Position numbers and translations under genes: made by a program. The notes below the pieces were generated by a model. The model saw nothing but the letters and a program-made list of their open reading frames with translations. It did not search any database and was not told the origin of the DNA. A DNA stretch of 64,000 nt. Source: an uncultured Acetatifactor sp. Its GTDB lineage: Bacteria > Bacillota > Clostridia > Lachnospirales > Lachnospiraceae. Of the stretch, positions 26,409 to 35,238 are shown piece by piece; positions within the stretch are counted from its first letter, which is position 1; every line of letters starts with the position of its first letter. The stretch is from positions 52,520 to 116,519 of the forward strand of contig CAJTXE010000007.1 in the NCBI GenBank assembly GCA_910580225.1. The letters are read 5' to 3'.

Positions 26409-28859
26409 CTATTCCTCCTCAATCCATTTGTTTACCCGCAGCTGCTCTATTATGGAATCCAGCTGCTGCATCTCCGGATCAGACTCTCCCGGTTTCACAT
26501 TCTGTGCGTAAAGTGCCGCTGCCGTATCGTAATATTGCTTTGTAATTGCGTAATCCCGCTCTTCATTTGCCAATACAGACTGCCTGTCCGCTTCCAGAAA
26601 AGCCTGCCGCATGGGAACACGATAATCCCCTGGAAATAACCCTTCCATCCGTTCAAGTAGCTGTGCCGCTCTGACAAATTCATCCTCATTCTCCAGAAGA
26701 ATCACCAGATTCTGAAAAATATGAAATTGCGGTGCGCCGCTCTCAATCAACTGTTCTAATAGGACAATAGCTTCCTCTTTGGCTCCGCTCTTGATACAGG
26801 CATCCGCAAGCCGCTCCGTCATCTCTGAAACGCAATTGGCCGGAATCCGGTTCAGGGAGCCCTTCAGCAATTCCGCAGCCCTCTCCGGCTGTCCCTGAAG
26901 CTTCAGAATTTCATCTGCCCCGTGACAGGCCCGGTAGCGGACATAGTCATCTTCCGCGTTGTCGACCACATCCAAAAAATATGTCAGTGCGCTGTCATAT
27001 TCCTGTCTGGCATAGTCAATTTCACCATTCAGCAGATTCAGGGACTGCTTATCCAGCCCCAACACCTGTGCCTTTTCCAAAGTGTGTGCCGCTTCCTCCA
27101 CTTCTCCCACCCTGGCAAGTGTGACTGCATAATCTCTATAATAGACAGGATCATCTTTTACATACTGTACCGCAATCTCAAAATGTCTCCTGGCGGTATC
27201 GTAATCGGCGCCGCCCGGCTGATAATAACAGCAATTACCCAATATGTAATAGATCCCACCAAAATCCCTGGCCGCCTCAGGTACATTCTGGTACTCGGCA
27301 ATCTCCCCCAGAACGGATTCAATGTAGGCACGGCATATTTCCGGATCCCCTTCCTCCCAAAGCCGCCCTGCCATTGCACGGTAAGGATCAATCCGATTCC
27401 AGAACATATCCAATGCTTCCGTATATGCCTCCTGAGGCTCCCCACCGGTCTCAATCTCATGAACCACCTGGTAATAGCGTTCCTCTTTTTCCTGTGCCAT
27501 CACATGTCTTCCCCAGACAGAAGTACATGCACATACGGCAAATGCCAAAGGAAGAAGAATTGCTGCCCCTGTCATCCTTGCCTGTGCCGCCTTCCACCGG
27601 CGATCATATTTATATATATCCCGAATGGCAGTTTCCAGAAGTTCGACAGATCCAAATCTCTGTGAAGGATCATACTGCATGGATTGCTCTATCACATAGA
27701 CAATCCCCTCGCTGAAAGATCCCACCGCGGAGAGCGGCTGCAGCTGTGACGGTTCCTTTGGCGGTCTGACACCGGACAGAAGATGATACATGGTAGCTCC
27801 CAGACTGTAGATATCCGAACGCTTCCAATCTATGGCCGTGTAATCAATCCTGCGGCTGTCCGTAGACTTCCTGTCAGATTCCCGGGATGGCTGATCAGAT
27901 GATGCCCCTGCCGATACCGAAGCCGGGGCTGCACAGGTCGGTACTTTCACGGTGGCGGAAGCGGTCCAATCCATCTTCTCGCCTGCCTCCTGCCCCAACA
28001 GCATGGTAACTGCCGTTCCTGCCGTATCCGATAAAAGCAAGGTATCCCTGTCTGCCGCCTCGTCCGGCCCCAGCAGTTCCGTGGCCGCTGAATCGGTCCG
28101 CTCCAATAATACTGTTGCCTCTGCCCCAGCTAGACTGCTCTGTCCTGAAATATTGTCTGCCCCCGGTACGGTTGCACTGCCCTGCCGGGAAATCCCGGCT
28201 GCATCCGGTGCAGTATTTTCTGTATTATAACGTATCGGCGCAGTGGTACGGGAAAATTCCCCCTTTCTGTACCGCTCAAATATCTCATACTGCTCCGGGG
28301 AACAATATCCCAGGCTGCGGCTGATCAACTGAACATCATTCCCTGCTACCAATGCAGCATTAAAATCAATCAGACAGACATCATCACCCGGCAGCAGCAT
28401 AATATTGCCCGGCTTAATATCTCTATGGCAGATATTCTGTTTATGCAGTTCATGAAGCGCATCTGCCAGCTGCCCATACCACTTGACCACCTGCGCCTGG
28501 GTAAACCTTCTGCCCTGCTCCAGTACCTTATCCAGGCTTTGCCCTTCAATGAATTCCATCACGGTAAAGGTATGTCCGCCCTCAGACAGAAAGTCTGTTA
28601 CCTGGGGCAGATGTTTGCTCTTTACATTTTTAAGCGCATCCCTTTCCTGCTCACTGCCGGTTGCGCTGAACAATTCTTTGATCACCACGGTCTTCTTCAG
28701 ATTGGAATCCCAGGCTTTGTATACGACACCCCCGCCCCCCTGACCGAGCTTATTCTCGATCAGATAACGCTGCGAGGATAGAACTGGAAAATCTGGCTGC
28801 ATTTGTATTTTTCCTCTATCTTTCCGTTTTTTCTTGACCTTGCTGTCATTTTGTCCCAT
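26409..28859 (-). CDS. Transmembrane Hanks-type Ser/Thr protein kinase with extracellular TPR domain
   Basis: 816 aa. Kinase lobes: glycine loop LGQGGGGVVYKA (about 38-49), Lys61 in VVIKE, HRDIKPGN (145-152), then LIDFNAAL with DFN in place of DFG, and IYSLGATMYHLLSG. Between the GYCSPEQ segment (about 184-190) and the DIYSLG helix is an insert of roughly 130 residues carrying four evenly spaced T-x-L-L motifs (Thr 249, 260, 273, 285), which resemble FHA-binding phospho-threonine peptides. One membrane helix (about 430-450) is followed by an extracellular TPR-type region to the end. No PP2C phosphatase or FHA gene lies within the window. First gene of the six-gene operon. Confidence 0.9.
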   Translation of the reverse strand: MGQNDSKVKKKRKDRGKIQMQPDFPVLSSQRYLIENKLGQGGGGVVYKAWDSNLKKTVVIKELFSATGSEQERDALKNVKSKHLPQVTDFLSEGGHTFTVMEFIEGQSLDKVLEQGRRFTQAQVVKWYGQLADALHELHKQNICHRDIKPGNIMLLPGDDVCLIDFNAALVAGNDVQLISRSLGYCSPEQYEIFERYRKGEFSRTTAPIRYNTENTAPDAAGISRQGSATVPGADNISGQSSLAGAEATVLLERTDSAATELLGPDEAADRDTLLLSDTAGTAVTMLLGQEAGEKMDWTASATVKVPTCAAPASVSAGASSDQPSRESDRKSTDSRRIDYTAIDWKRSDIYSLGATMYHLLSGVRPPKEPSQLQPLSAVGSFSEGIVYVIEQSMQYDPSQRFGSVELLETAIRDIYKYDRRWKAAQARMTGAAILLPLAFAVCACTSVWGRHVMAQEKEERYYQVVHEIETGGEPQEAYTEALDMFWNRIDPYRAMAGRLWEEGDPEICRAYIESVLGEIAEYQNVPEAARDFGGIYYILGNCCYYQPGGADYDTARRHFEIAVQYVKDDPVYYRDYAVTLARVGEVEEAAHTLEKAQVLGLDKQSLNLLNGEIDYARQEYDSALTYFLDVVDNAEDDYVRYRACHGADEILKLQGQPERAAELLKGSLNRIPANCVSEMTERLADACIKSGAKEEAIVLLEQLIESGAPQFHIFQNLVILLENEDEFVRAAQLLERMEGLFPGDYRVPMRQAFLEADRQSVLANEERDYAITKQYYDTAAALYAQNVKPGESDPEMQQLDSIIEQLRVNKWIEEE

Positions 28860-28930
28860 ATCTGTCCAGGCCAGCGCTTTTAGAAAACCTGCTGCCTGAC
28901 AATAGATATAACCGAACTCTCATCTTCTGT

Positions 28931-28959
28931 ATAGTACACCAAATTCTCTATTCATTCAA
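28931..28959 (-). promoter_or_regulatory. Promoter of the kinase/VWA operon
   Basis: On the minus strand TTGAAT (28959-28954) and TACTAT (28936-28931) are 17 bp apart, about 70 nt upstream of the kinase start. The flanking 28,960-29,120 stretch is AT-rich. Confidence 0.5.
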
Positions 28960-29125
28960 CAAAAGTTTTCAAAAAATTTATACTTTTTTAATTTTTCTCC
29001 GTAAAGATTATAAAAAATTGAAGGATATGGATGTTTCAGCGAATTTCACGACTTAATTCTTGACAGATACTTCCTCTTCAGAAAAGTGTTTTCCTGCATA
29101 ACTTATCAATTTAACAAAACGAAGT

Positions 29126-29626
29126 TTATAAAACCCGTTGGGCCACAGTCACAGTATAGTTATCTGTATCGTATGTAATTCCAGTCTCTATAAAACGGTT
29201 TTTATGCCAAAAATGTTCTGCTTGAAGATTGCCCTTCACCCAACCAAGCCGAACATATGAAAGCCCAATGTCTGTCAAATAGCAACACAAATCATCAATA
29301 ATACCGCTTCCAATTCCCATGTTTTGAATAGATACCGCTGTCATGAAGAAACCTATAAAAGCAGTTTTTTTATCAGGGTATGCCATAATAAAATCCATTA
29401 CAGCAATCAATTCTTCTTCCTTGTAGTACCCTATATAATATTTATCAGCCATTTCTTTGTTTGGAGGCAGAGCATTCATATCGTCAAGAATACTCTGTTT
29501 TGTCACAAAGGGCGGACAATATCGATAATACAAGCTGTTTTTGCTGCACAGCAAGTATATATCTGCCACATCTGCTTTATTCATACGACGCACCATATAT
29601 TGGTTCGAAAAAAAGGATATATTCAT
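29126..29626 (-). CDS. GNAT family N-acetyltransferase
   Basis: 166 aa. The acetyl-CoA binding loop is QNMGIGSGIIDDL (Q-x-x-G-x-G), preceded by the beta-4 strand AFIGFFMTAV; the C-terminal half has VRLGWVKGNLQAEHFWHKNRF, a typical GNAT ending. The substrate is unknown. The gene and its flanks are visibly more AT-rich than the neighbours, which may mean recent acquisition. It is a single gene. Confidence 0.85.
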   Translation of the reverse strand: MNISFFSNQYMVRRMNKADVADIYLLCSKNSLYYRYCPPFVTKQSILDDMNALPPNKEMADKYYIGYYKEEELIAVMDFIMAYPDKKTAFIGFFMTAVSIQNMGIGSGIIDDLCCYLTDIGLSYVRLGWVKGNLQAEHFWHKNRFIETGITYDTDNYTVTVAQRVL

Positions 29627-29754
29627 GTAACCTCCACAAATTCTGACTGATCTGTTCTATTATACTGTATTTATATATATTAGCTCATTTTCAACAGGCA
29701 CACAACTCCTGAAAAGACGATAGATATGAGAAATGGTATAAAATAAAAGAATAA

Positions 29755-29803
29755 ATAAAAAACGCAAACTCTTGATTTTACTGAAAAATCACCAGGTTTG
29801 CGC
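29755..29803 (-). terminator. Terminator of tRNA-Gly
   Basis: On the minus strand GCGCAAAC and GTTTGCG form a stem with an AT-rich loop, directly followed by a T6 run, about 15 nt after the tRNA 3' end. Confidence 0.75.
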
Positions 29804-29817
29804 TTTATCTTCTTCAA

Positions 29818-29890
29818 AGCGATAGACGGGACTCGAACCCGCGATTTCCACCTTGGCAAGGTGGCGCTCTACCAACTGAGCCACTATCGC
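29818..29890 (-). tRNA. tRNA-Gly (anticodon GCC)
   Basis: The acceptor GCGATAG pairs with CTATCGC. The D arm contains GGCTCAGTTGGTAGAGC, the anticodon stem CACCTT...AAGGTG presents GCC, and the T arm has GGGTTCGAGTCCC. The discriminator base is T, as usual for tRNA-Gly. CCA is not encoded. Confidence 0.95.
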
Positions 29891-29921
29891 ATTCACCCTA
29901 TCTGTCTCAACGACTTATATT

Positions 29922-29950
29922 ATGTTACTACAATACGTGCTGATTGTCAA
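29922..29950 (-). promoter_or_regulatory. tRNA-Gly promoter
   Basis: On the minus strand TTGACA (29950-29945) and TAACAT (29927-29922) are 17 bp apart, about 30 nt upstream of the tRNA. The remaining 29,951-30,180 stretch is non-coding, with a TGATATAAT extended -10 box on the plus strand near 30,082 and nothing else recognised. Confidence 0.55.
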
Positions 29951-30180
29951 CTGCTTTTTGAAAAAAATACAGGCAATTTTGTAAAATGCCGTTTGTCTTT
30001 TGAAGAACAGAAATCTGCAGGCATTTCGTCCCCCAGATTCAACATTCTATCCCCAAAATCCCTTTTTTGTCTACTCTGTGATATAATCAATTTGTCTGAT
30101 ACCGAAACCAGTACCCGGCATTTTCCGGGTTCGAAAGACGGCCATGACCTGCCCTTCCGGAAACTCGGCCGCCCCTGGTT

Positions 30181-30210
30181 CTGACAAACTGTCTCCCGGA
30201 GACAGATAAT
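30181..30210 (+). promoter_or_regulatory. Promoter with palindromic operator in its spacer, upstream of ABC pair
   Basis: CTGACA (30181-30186) and GATAAT (30205-30210) are 18 bp apart. The perfect palindrome CTGTCTCC-C-GGAGACAG (30189-30205) fills the spacer, so a bound dimeric repressor would block polymerase. No regulator gene is adjacent. Confidence 0.5.
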
Positions 30211-30274
30211 ATAATGCCCCGGAATCCCCATTCACAGGATGCAGGGCCTGATTCTGAATGAAAAGGAGAAAACA

Positions 30275-32161
30275 ATGCCTGAAGAGAAAAACACAACCCC
30301 AAAAGAAAAACCCCAAAAGCCCAAATACAATATGTGGCAATGTGCCTGGTACATGATCAGCCTGGCCATCCGGGAACAGGAAAAGAAGGTCCCCGTCCTG
30401 TGTGTCCTCACCGCCCTCCTTGCGGTATCCTCCAACCTGGTCTCCCTGTCCATCACCCCAGCCATTCTGGGTGCAGTGGAAAATCATGCCGCCTTGCAAA
30501 CACTGCTTGGCTTCATTGGCGGCTTTGTACTGCTGACCATGGTTCTGAACGCCGCCTCCAGCTATGTGAACGCCAATATTCTTTACGGGAAGGTTACCAT
30601 TCGCAGCGCGATTATCGCCAGATTGAGCGACAAGCTGATGACAACATCCTACCCCAATCTCAGCGACGATAAATTTATCAAAATGCGCGGAAAAGCACAG
30701 GATGCCATCAACTGCAATGCTGCCGCCTCAGAAGCCGTATGGAACACGCTGACGGAGTTGCTGCAGAATGTACTGGGCTTTCTGCTCTATCTGGTCCTGC
30801 TGACTTCCGTGAATCCCCTGCTGATTCTGGTAATCACTGGCGCATCGCTGCTGAATTATTTCATCAATAAGCCTCTAAGCGAATACGGTCATCGGCATCG
30901 GGAAGAGGAAGGTCGGCTGGAAGGAACGCTCTGGTACTGGGTTTCAACTGCCGAAAGCTCCCATATAGCCAAAGATGTCCGTCTCTTCGGCATGCGGCCC
31001 TGGCTGGAAGAGCTCTACCGGAAAACCTGGACCGCCTATCATGCCTTCCACCGCAGGGCCCAGAATGTCTACATCTGGGGTTCCATAGCCGATCTGCTGC
31101 TGTCTTTCCTGCGAAACGGCTTTGTCTATGCCTACCTGATCTATCTGATGCTGAACGGAAACTTAAGTGTATCTCTGTTTTTGCTGTATTTTTCCGCAGC
31201 AGGAAATTTCTCCGGCTGGGTCAGCGGTATTTTGAACAATCTGCTTACCCTGTATCAACAGGGACTGGAGCTGTCTAATCTGAGGGAATGCATAGAATAT
31301 CCGGAACCCTTCCTCTTTGAAGAAGGAGAGCCGCTGGAAGTAGATCCTGTGAAGCAATACGAACTCCGCCTGGCTGATGTATCCTTTCGTTATCCTGCTG
31401 CGGACCAGGATACCCTCTCCCACGTCAACCTGACTCTGCATCCCGGAGAAAAACTGGCTGTAGTGGGATTAAACGGCGCCGGAAAGACTACGCTGATCAA
31501 ACTTCTCTGCGGATTCCTGGCGCCTACCCAGGGGGAAGTTCTCCTGAACGGAAAAGACATCCGCAGATACAACCGCAGGGATTATTACCGGATGTTTTCC
31601 GCTGTTTTTCAGGACTTCAGCCTGCTGGCCACCACCATTGCCTCCAATGTGGCCCAGACGGAAGAATGCCTGGATATGGATCGGGTCAAAGACTGTATCA
31701 CAAAGGCTGGTCTCACGGAAAAAGTCGAATCCCTTCCGGCACAATATGAAGAAAAGCTGTGCAGAGATGTATATGAGGATGCCGTCATGCTTTCCGGCGG
31801 TGAAACCCAAAGGCTGATGCTTGCCAGAGCCCTTTACAAAAATGCCCCTTTTGTCATGCTGGATGAGCCCACCGCAGCCCTTGACCCTCTTGCAGAGGCG
31901 GACATGTATGCCAAATATCACGAAATGACCCGGGGGCATTCCTCCATATATATATCCCACCGTCTGGCCTCCACCCGATTCTGCGACCGCATTATCCTCA
32001 TCGAAAACGGCCGTATCGCCGAGGAAGGTACCCATGAAGGACTGCTGGCCCAGAGCGGACGCTATGCTGAGCTTTTCAAAATACAGAGCAAATACTACAC
32101 GGAATCCGGCGCAGAGGAAGCGCCTTCTATCGGAGACAAGGAGAAAAATCATGCAACGTGA
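30275..32161 (+). CDS. ABC exporter half-transporter (fused membrane and ATPase domains), first of a pair
   Basis: 628 aa. The N-terminal ABC exporter membrane domain has about six helices (about 25-320) and is followed by a nucleotide-binding domain: Walker A VGLNGAGKTTLIK, Q-loop FQDFSLL, signature LSGGETQR, Walker B FVMLDEPTAALDP, H-loop SIYISHR. The ATG at 30275 has AAGGAG 6 nt upstream; the upstream Met has no site. It overlaps the next ABC gene by 11 nt, so the pair is co-translated and probably forms a heterodimer. Substrate unknown; peptide or drug export is usual for this family. Confidence 0.92.
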   Translation: MPEEKNTTPKEKPQKPKYNMWQCAWYMISLAIREQEKKVPVLCVLTALLAVSSNLVSLSITPAILGAVENHAALQTLLGFIGGFVLLTMVLNAASSYVNANILYGKVTIRSAIIARLSDKLMTTSYPNLSDDKFIKMRGKAQDAINCNAAASEAVWNTLTELLQNVLGFLLYLVLLTSVNPLLILVITGASLLNYFINKPLSEYGHRHREEEGRLEGTLWYWVSTAESSHIAKDVRLFGMRPWLEELYRKTWTAYHAFHRRAQNVYIWGSIADLLLSFLRNGFVYAYLIYLMLNGNLSVSLFLLYFSAAGNFSGWVSGILNNLLTLYQQGLELSNLRECIEYPEPFLFEEGEPLEVDPVKQYELRLADVSFRYPAADQDTLSHVNLTLHPGEKLAVVGLNGAGKTTLIKLLCGFLAPTQGEVLLNGKDIRRYNRRDYYRMFSAVFQDFSLLATTIASNVAQTEECLDMDRVKDCITKAGLTEKVESLPAQYEEKLCRDVYEDAVMLSGGETQRLMLARALYKNAPFVMLDEPTAALDPLAEADMYAKYHEMTRGHSSIYISHRLASTRFCDRIILIENGRIAEEGTHEGLLAQSGRYAELFKIQSKYYTESGAEEAPSIGDKEKNHAT

Positions 32162-34061
32162 AGAGAACAAAAAACTATCGTCCTGGCGGGAAACATGGAT
32201 CGTCAACAAAAAACTTCTGCAGCGCCTCCATACAGACCGCCCCAAATTTCTGGCGCTGCGCATCCTGAAGAATATCTGGGATGCCCTGACTCCTTATGTA
32301 GGCATCTGGCTCTCTGCCCTGATTATTGAGGAACTGGCCGGCAGCCGGAACCCGGACACCCTGCTGCACCTGGTACTGGCCGCCCTGTTTTCGGCAGCCG
32401 GCATCGCACTGACCGGTGCCTTTCTGAAACGGACCTTTGAAATAGAAAATACCGGCTTCTATTACTATATTCGTAAAATGTTAAGTGATAAAATGCTGGA
32501 CATTGATTTCTGCATTGCCGACGAGACGGAAACCCGGAGCAGGCTTTCCGTCATCTACCAAAATCAAAACGGCGGTGGCTGGGGTCTGGGCCGGGCTATT
32601 TCCCTTGTAGACAGCCTGATTTCCTCCCTTTTTACCCTGCTGGGCGGTATTGCGCTGACCATAACCCTGTTCACCAGCCATGTGCCGGACAGTGCCGGGA
32701 ACATGACCTTCCTGAACAGTCCTCTCTTCCTGCTGCCCCTCCTGGCTGTCATGCTGGGGGTGATTTACCTTGCTCCCATGCTTTCCAATAAAGCAGACAG
32801 CTATTATGCCTTGGATTCCGATGTTCACAATATGGGAAACCGCCTGTTCGGGCACTTCGGCTTCCTGTGTTATTACAATCAACGGGCTGCCGACATTCGG
32901 ATATATCGTCAGGATATCCTGTGCCAAAAGTATAATTTTGACAAAACCTCCGCCTTCAACAGCAAAGGCCATTTTGCAAAGCTGGCTAGAGGTCCCATGG
33001 GCATGTATTCGGGTGCTTCCGCTGCCGTATCCGGAATTCTCACAGGCGTAATCTATGTGTTCGTGTGCCTGAAGGCATGGGCAGGAGCCTTCGGCGCAGG
33101 TATGATGACCCAGTACATCGGCGCCATCACCCGGTTTGCCACAGGACTTTCCTCCCTGATCAGCAATGCCGGTCAGCTCCGCATCAATACCTCCTTCTTA
33201 AAACAGGTTTTCGACTTCCTGGAGCAGCCAAATGTAATGTACCAGGGCAGTCTCACCATCGAAAAACGCAATGACAGACAGTATGAGGTGGAATTTCGGG
33301 ATGTATCCTTCCGGTATCCCGGCAGCCAGCAGTACGTCCTGCGCCATGTGAACATGAAATTCCGGGTAGGACAGCGACTGGCCGTGGTGGGTCCCAACGG
33401 CAGCGGCAAAACCACCTTCATCAAACTGCTCTGCCGGCTGTATGACCCCACTGAAGGCACCATCCTGTTAAACGGCTTCGACATCCGAAAGTATGACTAC
33501 CAGGAATATCTTTCCATTTTCTCCGTGGTGTTCCAGGACTTTGCCCTGACAGAACTGCCCCTGGGCGAAAATGTGGCTACCGCCGCGGAATATGACCGGA
33601 CACTTGCAAAATCCTGCCTGGAAAAAGCCGGATTCGGAGAACGGCTGAAGGAACTGCCGGAAGGACTGAATACTTACCTGGGCAAGACCCTGAACGAAGA
33701 CGGCGTGGACATGTCGGGCGGAGAACGGCAGAAAATCGCCCTGGCCAGGGCGCTGTACAAGGATTCGCCTTTTATCGTGCTGGATGAACCCACTGCGGCC
33801 CTTGACCCCCTGGCGGAGGCTGAGATCTACAGCAAGTTCAATGAAATCATTGAGGATAAAACGGCAATCTATATCAGTCACCGCCTTTCCTCCTGCAGAT
33901 TCTGCGACGAAATTCTTGTCTTCGACAAAGGCCACATCGTTCAGCAGGGAAGTCATGAGACACTGGTATCTGCCATAGGCGGAAAATACCACGAACTGTG
34001 GCATGCACAGGCACAGTATTACGACAATAGGGAGAATGCACCCAAAGAAAATATTTTTTGA
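32151..34061 (+). CDS. ABC exporter half-transporter, second of a pair
   Basis: 636 aa, same layout as its partner. Six membrane helices, then Walker A VGPNGSGKTTFIK, signature MSGGERQK, Walker B FIVLDEPTAALDP, H-loop AIYISHR. The ATG at 32151 has AAGGAG 7 nt upstream and overlaps the previous gene's end. Both partners keep canonical catalytic residues. No peptide-modifying or immunity gene lies next to them, so a bacteriocin role is not supported by context. Confidence 0.92.
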   Translation: MQREENKKLSSWRETWIVNKKLLQRLHTDRPKFLALRILKNIWDALTPYVGIWLSALIIEELAGSRNPDTLLHLVLAALFSAAGIALTGAFLKRTFEIENTGFYYYIRKMLSDKMLDIDFCIADETETRSRLSVIYQNQNGGGWGLGRAISLVDSLISSLFTLLGGIALTITLFTSHVPDSAGNMTFLNSPLFLLPLLAVMLGVIYLAPMLSNKADSYYALDSDVHNMGNRLFGHFGFLCYYNQRAADIRIYRQDILCQKYNFDKTSAFNSKGHFAKLARGPMGMYSGASAAVSGILTGVIYVFVCLKAWAGAFGAGMMTQYIGAITRFATGLSSLISNAGQLRINTSFLKQVFDFLEQPNVMYQGSLTIEKRNDRQYEVEFRDVSFRYPGSQQYVLRHVNMKFRVGQRLAVVGPNGSGKTTFIKLLCRLYDPTEGTILLNGFDIRKYDYQEYLSIFSVVFQDFALTELPLGENVATAAEYDRTLAKSCLEKAGFGERLKELPEGLNTYLGKTLNEDGVDMSGGERQKIALARALYKDSPFIVLDEPTAALDPLAEAEIYSKFNEIIEDKTAIYISHRLSSCRFCDEILVFDKGHIVQQGSHETLVSAIGGKYHELWHAQAQYYDNRENAPKENIF

Positions 34062-34120
34062 CAGAACCGGTTAAAAATGGTAAAGTAGAGATAAGACTGA
34101 TCAGTAAAAGGAGTCGTTTT

Positions 34121-34582
34121 ATGGACTACAACCAGAACAGACCAGATAACCGGAACGGCCGTAACAACGACCAGTGGGACAGATGGAACAGCAATGCCTC
34201 CAACAGCAGCTATTACAACCAGCCCACACACAGACCTTACGGACAGGCCTTTTCCGTGGCGGCAGCTGTGTGCGGGCTTCTGTCAATTACCACCTGCTGC
34301 ACCGTAATACTCTCCCTGCCGCTGGGCGCCCTGGGTATCCTCTTCGCATGCCTGGCCCACAGAAAGGGGAAACAGATGAGTTCTGCCTGTGTTACAGGCC
34401 TGACCCTTTCTATCATTGGGCTTGCCAGTGCAGCGCTCATCATGATCTATTCTCTGGTGATGCTGCCCGTCCTGATGAAAAACGAATCCTTCCGGAACCA
34501 GATCAACGCCATGACCGAGCAAATATATGGAATCAATTTCTCGGATTTTATGGAACAATATTACGGATATTCCTTTGACTGA
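34121..34582 (+). CDS. DUF4190 domain membrane protein
   Basis: 153 aa. A hydrophilic Asn/Arg-rich N-terminus (about 45 residues), then two membrane helices with the DUF4190 pattern (AVCGLLSITTCCTVILSLPL...GILFACLAHRKG, then GLTLSIIGLASAALIMIYSL). The tail is short and acidic. Start ATG with AAAGGAG 7 nt upstream. Role unknown; such proteins sit in the membrane as small accessory subunits. It follows the ABC pair by 59 nt. Confidence 0.8.
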   Translation: MDYNQNRPDNRNGRNNDQWDRWNSNASNSSYYNQPTHRPYGQAFSVAAAVCGLLSITTCCTVILSLPLGALGILFACLAHRKGKQMSSACVTGLTLSIIGLASAALIMIYSLVMLPVLMKNESFRNQINAMTEQIYGINFSDFMEQYYGYSFD

Positions 34583-34621
34583 TTCCAATGATTATATACT
34601 TAAGTTAGGAGGTTTTGTAAT

Positions 34622-35158
34622 ATGACGATCTCACCCATCAGCACCCCATACGACCTGTACAATAGTCCTGTCCGGACAACCGGCAAACCCGAAGCTTTCT
34701 CTGCCGGCCTCATCGGAACAGAAGAGAAGAATCCGGATCTTTCAAGGATCCCGGGAGCCAAAGAGGACGACTGGAAGAAAAAGGCAGGGATCAAAGACCC
34801 TGCTGAAGAATGTCGAACCTGCAAAAACCGCAAATACAAGGATGGTTCTGACGAAATGGTTTCGTTCAAAAGTCCGCAGCATGTATCTCCGGAAAATGCC
34901 GCCTCCGCAGTTCGCGCCCACGAACAGGAACATGTATCTAATGCTTACAAGAAAGCTGCCACAGGTAACGGCAAGGTCATCTCCGCCTCGGTTTCCATCC
35001 ACACGGCAGTCTGTCCTGAATGCGGACGCACCTATGTATCCGGCGGCACGACCCATACCCAAATCAAATATTACAATGAAGAAAATCCTTACCAGCAGGA
35101 TTTGAAAAGCGCAGACCGTACAAAATATACAGGAATGAACCTGGATTACATGGTATAA
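34622..35158 (+). CDS. Putative small zinc metalloprotease-like protein (HExxH)
   Basis: 178 aa with no signal peptide. Central AVRAHEQEHVSNAYKKA carries an HExxH zinc motif. Two cysteine pairs, CRTCKNRK before it and CPECGRTYVSGGTTHTQI after it, may bind a second metal. The layout resembles the SprA-related putative metalloprotease family found in Clostridia, in which peptidase activity is inferred, not shown. RBS GGAGG lies 8 nt before the ATG. Neighbours give no substrate hint. Confidence 0.6.
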   Translation: MTISPISTPYDLYNSPVRTTGKPEAFSAGLIGTEEKNPDLSRIPGAKEDDWKKKAGIKDPAEECRTCKNRKYKDGSDEMVSFKSPQHVSPENAASAVRAHEQEHVSNAYKKAATGNGKVISASVSIHTAVCPECGRTYVSGGTTHTQIKYYNEENPYQQDLKSADRTKYTGMNLDYMV

Positions 35159-35238
35159 TTGGCTATCTTGCCATAGGCGGTTTGTGCCATGTCTGCAGTA
35201 TATCGAATACAAAATAGTGCGGAGAGAATGAGACGACA

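Noticed and set aside
30275..34061. Bacteriocin export locus
   Set aside because: No precursor peptide, modification or immunity gene is near the ABC pair.
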